64,000 nucleotides of DNA from positions 62,001 through 126,000 of the forward strand of contig JBKHXF010000003.1 in the NCBI GenBank assembly GCA_046566145.1. Direction: 5' to 3'. The stretch comes from JBKHXF01 sp046566145 (GTDB lineage: Bacteria; Actinomycetota; Nitriliruptoria; Nitriliruptorales; Nitriliruptoraceae). The position numbers were made by a program, and so were the translations under genes. The notes under the pieces are model-generated. The model searched no databases. It had not been told where the DNA came from and worked only from the letters and a program-made list of their open reading frames with translations. Below are positions 57,359 to 64,000 of the stretch, piece by piece (position 1 is the first letter of the stretch; the number at the start of each line of letters is the position of its first letter).

Positions 57359-57838
57359 TCAGTAGCCACCACCGAGCTTGCGGTGGTCCCACGAGCTCGT
57401 CTCGACCGGGACGAAGCGGTGAGCGACCCGCTTCGCGGCCTGCGCCCGTACGAACCCCTCCATGCCGGCGCGGACGTCGGGGTCGGTGGGCACCTCGCCG
57501 CCGGCGTAGCGGACCGCGATCTCCCACCCGACGTCGAAGACGTCGTCCGGATCGTCGAGCAGCTCGGCCTCGGCCCTCACCATCACCCCGCGCAGGACCT
57601 CGTAGGTCTCGCCGTCCTCGACGAGCAGGGTGGCCCGGGGGTCGCGTGCCAGGTTCCTGGCCTTCTGGCTCGTCGCGTACGTCCACGTGTGCACGACCCC
57701 GTCGCGCAGGCAGAACCACATCGGCACGACGTGCGGGGCGCCGTCCGGCCCGACGGACGCGAGCACGACGGTGCGCTGCGACGCGAGGTAGGCGCGCTGC
57801 TCGTCGGGGGTCAGCTCGATCTGGTCGCGGCGGCTCAC
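57359..57838 (-). CDS. PPOX-class (pyridoxamine oxidase-like, possibly F420-dependent) oxidoreductase
   Basis: 159 residues of split-barrel flavin/F420-binding fold: LASVGPDGAPHVVPMWFCLRDG near 25-50, TWTYATSQKARNLARDPRATLLVEDG near 52-80 and EVLRGVMVRAEAELLDD. The KARNL segment is typical of actinobacterial F420-binding members. Reaction unknown. GTG start; a -10-like TAGCGT is at 57888-57883. Confidence 0.85.
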   Translation of the reverse strand: MSRRDQIELTPDEQRAYLASQRTVVLASVGPDGAPHVVPMWFCLRDGVVHTWTYATSQKARNLARDPRATLLVEDGETYEVLRGVMVRAEAELLDDPDDVFDVGWEIAVRYAGGEVPTDPDVRAGMEGFVRAQAAKRVAHRFVPVETSSWDHRKLGGGY

Positions 57839-57882
57839 GGCGGGCTCCGGGTCGACGGCGGGCCGGCAGGGCGGACGTCGGG

Positions 57883-57888
57883 ACGCTA
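57883..57888 (-). promoter_or_regulatory. -10-like element TAGCGT for the PPOX gene
   Basis: TAGCGT on the reverse strand 45 bases before GTG 57838, in the gap facing recC. A CATACT sequence at 57937-57942 may be the recC -10. Confidence 0.35.
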
Positions 57889-58009
57889 GCGGTGCCCCCA
57901 CCCGCACCGCCTCGTGGCGCCGTCACACCGGTCGGCCATACTCGCGGGGCCGAGCCGTCGACGACCGCACCCGCCGTCGCGGCCGACGACCACCAGGGGG
58001 GACCCGACC

Positions 58010-61000
58010 GTGCTGCACGTCCACCGCGCCGACCGCGCCGACGCGCTCGTCCGCGAGCTCGCCGGGGTCCTGGCCGTCCCGCCGGCCGACCCGTTCGCCC
58101 GCGAGCTCGTGGCCGTGCACTCCCGTGGGTTCGAGCGCTGGCTCGCCCAGCAGCTCGCGCTCCGCCTCGGGGCCGGCGCCGACCGGCACGACGGGGTGTG
58201 CGCCAACGTCGAGTTCCCCTTCCCGGGGCGCATCGTCGCGACCACCATGGAGGCAGCGGGTCAACTCCCTCCCAGGGGAGCCGACGGCCGCTCCCGCGAC
58301 CCGTGGGAGCCCACGAGGCTGACGTGGGCGGTCCTCGAGGAGCTCGACCGGTCACCGGGGGCGTACGGGACTCTCAGCGCACACCTGGCAGCTGGCGGCA
58401 CCAGCCCCGCCGCGCGGCGCTACGCCGCCGCCCGGCACGTCGCCGACCTCTTCGACCGCTACGGCGTCCACCGCCCCGAGATGCTGCGCAGGTGGGCGCA
58501 GGATGACGACGTGGACGCGGCAGGCGACCCCCTCCCGCGTGCGCTGGACTGGCAGCCCGGGCTGTGGCGGAGGCTCGCCTCGCAGCTCGGCGTTCCCGGA
58601 CCCGCAGCCCGACTCGGCGCCACCCTCACCTGGCTGCGGTCGGGCTCGGGCCTGGTCGGCGACCTCCCGCAGCGGTTCAGCCTGTTCGGGCTCACGGCCC
58701 TGCCGGCGAGCTACGTCGAGGTGCTGACCGCGTTGGCCGATCGGCACGACGTCCACCTGTTCCTCCTCCACCCCTCCCCGGGGTTGTGGGACCGGTGCGC
58801 TCCGGTCCTCGCCGAGGTGACGCAGGACCGCCCACGCCGCCGCGACGACCCGACCCGTCTCCTGGCCGAGCACCCGCTGCTGCGGACATGGGGCCGCGAC
58901 ACCCGGGAGATGCAGGTGCTGGTCCACGCCGCCGGCGCCGGCGCGCACGCCGCGCTCGCGTCGTCCGCCGGCGACCTCGATGCGTCCCACACGGGCACGA
59001 CCCTGCTCGCGCGTCTCCAGGCGGACGTCCGTGCCGACCGGGCTCCGAGCGGCGCGCCCACCGGGGACGACGAGGAGACGCGACCACAGCTCTCCCCCGA
59101 CGACCGGTCGGTGCAGGTCCACTCCTGCCATGGGCGGACGCGACAGGTCCAGGTGCTCCGCGACGCGATCCTGCACCTGCTCGCCGAGGACCCATCGCTG
59201 GAGCCCCGCGACATCGTCGTCATGTGCCCGGACATCGAGGAGTTCGCACCCCTGATCGAGTCCGTGTTCGGCATCAGCGACGTCCCCGTCGCCTCCGCCC
59301 CGGACGACGGGACGACGGCGCGCGACGACGGGCGACCGCCGCCGTTGCGCGTCCGGCTCGCCGACCGCTCACTGCGCGCCGCGAACCCGGTGCTGGAGGT
59401 GACAGCGCGGCTGCTCGAGCTCGCCGACGCGCGTCTCACCGCCTCCGAGGTCCTCGACCTCGCGGCCCGGGGACCCGTCCGTCGGCGGTTCCGCTTCGAT
59501 GACGACGACCTCGAGACGCTCGGCACCTGGGTATCCGGCCTCGGCGTGCGCTGGGGCCTCGACGCGGCCCACCGGGAACCCTTCGGCGTCGGGGACGTGG
59601 AGCTCGGGACCTGGGAGCACGGACTGCGTCGTCTCGCAGTCGGGCTCGCCGTCGCCGACCGCGACCTCAGGCTGGTGGCGGGCGTCGCGCCGTTCGACGA
59701 CGTCGAGGGGAAGCAGGCCGACCTGGCGGGACGCCTCGCCGAGTTCGTCTCGCGGCTCCGAGTCGCCGTCGCTTCCCTCGACGTGACGCAGGACGCCGGC
59801 GCCTGGCGGGACGCCATCGCGACCGCCGTCGACCTCCTCGCCGACCCGGGCGAGGACACCTGGCAGCGGGCCGCCCTCGGCTCCGTGCTCGAGGACCTGG
59901 TCGCGGAGGCCTCGACCCCCACGGGTGAGCCCCGTCCGGTCGGGATCAGCCTCCCGGAACTCCGCTCGCTGCTCCTCGACCGGCTGCGAGGACGTCCGTC
60001 CCGGGCGAACCAGCGCACGGGCGACCTGACCGTCTGCACGCTCGTCCCGATGCGGTCCGTGCCGCACCGTGTCGTGTGCCTCCTCGGCATGGACGACGAC
60101 GCCTTCCCCCGGCGGACGACGCCAGACGGCGACGACCTGCTCGAGCAGGACCCGCGGGTCGGGGACCGGGACGTGCGCACGGAGGACCGGCAGCTCCTGC
60201 TCGACGCCGTGCTGGCCGCGACGGACCACCTCGTCATCCTGTTCACCGGCAACGACGAGCGGACGAACGCGCCCGAGCCGCCAGCGGTCCCCATCGGCGA
60301 GCTGCTGGACGTGCTCGACCGCACCGCCAGGGCACCCGACGGCGGTGCCGCCCGGACGCACGTCGTCACCACCCATCCGCTGCAGCCTTTCGACTCCCGC
60401 AACTTCACGATCGGAGGGCTCCACCCCTCGCGTCCGTGGTCGTTCGACGTGGACGATCTCGGCGGCGCGCGTGCACGTGCCCGCGGCGGCGGGGCCGGAC
60501 GGTACGCGCCGATCCTCGAGCCGTTGCTGCCCCTCGCGCTGACCTCGCTGGAGATCGACGAGCTGGTCGCGGCGTGGGTCGACCCAGCGACGGCGTTCCT
60601 GCGCCGGCGGCTCGGCGCACGGCTGTCCCGCTCCGACGACCCCGTCGAGGATGCCCTCCCGTTGTTCGTGCCGGGCCTGGTCGGCTTCGCGATCGGCGAC
60701 CGCGTGCTCGCGGCGGCCATGACCGGTGGGGACATCGATCGTGCCCTCGATCTCGAGCTCGCACGGGGCACGACCCCGCCCGGTGCGATCGGCCGAGCGG
60801 CGCTGGCGGAGGTCCGCGGCCCCGTCGAGGCGCTGCTCGCGAAACGCGCACAGCACGTCCCCGCGGTGCCGGAGACCGGCATCGACCTGGATCTCTCGGT
60901 GCGACCGGACGGCGACGGCGCACCGGTGCGACTCACGGGGCGGGTCAGTGGCGTGCACGACACGACCATCGCCTGGATGACGTACGCCGGGATGAAGCAC

Positions 61001-61491
61001 GCCCACCGGCTCGGTGCGTGGCTGCGCCTGTGCGCCGTCGCCGCACAGCACCCGAACCGCGACTGGAGAGCCGTCGTCATCGCCAAGTCGAAGCGCAACG
61101 ACCCCACGGAGGTCTGGGTGCTCGACGCGCCCTCGGACCCGGTCGCGGAGCTCGCCTGGTTCGTCGCGCGGGCCCTCGACGGCCTGCGCTGGCCGCTCCC
61201 ATTCGCACCCGCGACCTCGGCTGCCTGGGCCAAGGCGCTGCCGGACCTCGGCGAGGCGACCGTCGCGGCCACCAAGAAGTGGGGCCCCGATCCCTTCGGC
61301 TACCCAGAGGGCGACAGCGACGCGAACGCCGTCCTGTACGGCGTCGGATGCGAGCTCGCGGTACTGCTCGAGGCGCCGGACCTCGACGACCGTCGCGACG
61401 GCTGCCCGGCCAGCGACGCACCCCACCGCTTCGGGCGCATCGCGGAGCGCGCGTACGCCACGCTCGACACGCACGCCGTGGAGGTGCGGCG

Positions 61492-61495
<4 letters not shown>
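58010..61495 (+). CDS. recC: exodeoxyribonuclease V subunit gamma (RecC)
   Basis: 1161 residues, near the 1122 of E. coli RecC. It opens with LHVHRADRADALVRELAG and VHSRGFERWLAQQLA, contains ANVEFPFPGRIV near 62, LFGLTALPASYVEVL near 235, VQVHSCHGRTRQVQVLRDAILHL near 370 and VRPHRVVCLLGMDD-type VPHRVVCLLGMDDDAFPR near 685; no helicase motif survives, as expected for RecC. It binds RecB and RecD, splits DNA ends and scans for Chi. GTG 58010 follows an AGGGGGGA run; the recB start overlaps its stop (GTGA). Confidence 0.93.

Positions 61496-64000
<2,505 letters not shown>

Overview
This 64 kb window is very GC-rich chromosomal DNA (roughly three quarters G+C by eye). GTG starts are frequent, neighbouring genes often overlap by 4 bases at GTGA or 1 base at TGATG, and almost every base is coding. 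The gene set (MarP-like periplasmic protease, LigC-type ligase with a stand-alone Prim-Pol, RecBC, LtrA, PPOX and F420-reductase-like proteins, DUF3417 glucan phosphorylase, zinc-finger rhomboid) points to an actinomycete. I cannot place it below phylum; a deep-branching high-GC group is as likely as a classical one. There is no rRNA, tRNA, CRISPR array, insertion sequence or prophage, so this looks like ordinary core/accessory chromosome.

Layout. 1-3.5 kb: the tail of a PDZ protein, then a reverse-strand cassette of a small YIDAG-motif membrane protein, a methyltransferase and a membrane-bound alkaline-phosphatase-fold hydrolase. 3.6-7.7 kb: an SDR, a MarR regulator facing an F420-reductase-like gene and ltrA across a palindromic operator, and a rhomboid protease. 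7.8-11.2 kb: an AtuA/DUF1446 protein and two exported proteins. 11.2-18 kb: a three-gene ABC-2 exporter operon and a SNF2 helicase/SWIM-finger pair. 18.7-27 kb: a small conserved protein, a PAP2-kinase-flippase triple fusion, Prim-PolC, a membrane-anchored protein, a GH1 glycosidase, LigC and a MarP-like protease. 27-32.3 kb: homogentisate dioxygenase facing fumarylacetoacetase, a 47-residue membrane protein, and glucan phosphorylase behind a LacI-type palindrome.

32.3-45 kb is a regulatory and membrane region: HIT and SRPBCC proteins, an unknown protein plus GNAT, an MFS exporter facing a NarL-type response regulator, two membrane genes whose leaders share an identical 18-bp element at the same distance from the start codon, an OmpR-type two-component pair whose kinase is fused to a large membrane domain, and an unpaired NarL-type kinase. 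45-58 kb: antiporter-USP fusion, YbaK deacylase, DUF4097-like protein, a PLP lyase/M20 peptidase operon, quinone reductase, a SIS protein facing a histone-deacetylase-fold enzyme, a secreted BNR propeller, M50 protease, ACT protein and PPOX protein. 58-64 kb: recC and the first 836 codons of recB.

The -10-like sequence TAnnnT recurs just upstream of many starts. It makes several genes look leaderless, and at three divergent gene pairs it forms a symmetric AnnnTAnnnT element that could drive transcription both ways. The least conventional items are the shared 18-bp element, the bidirectional -10 elements, the PAP2-kinase-flippase fusion and the kinase-membrane-domain fusion.
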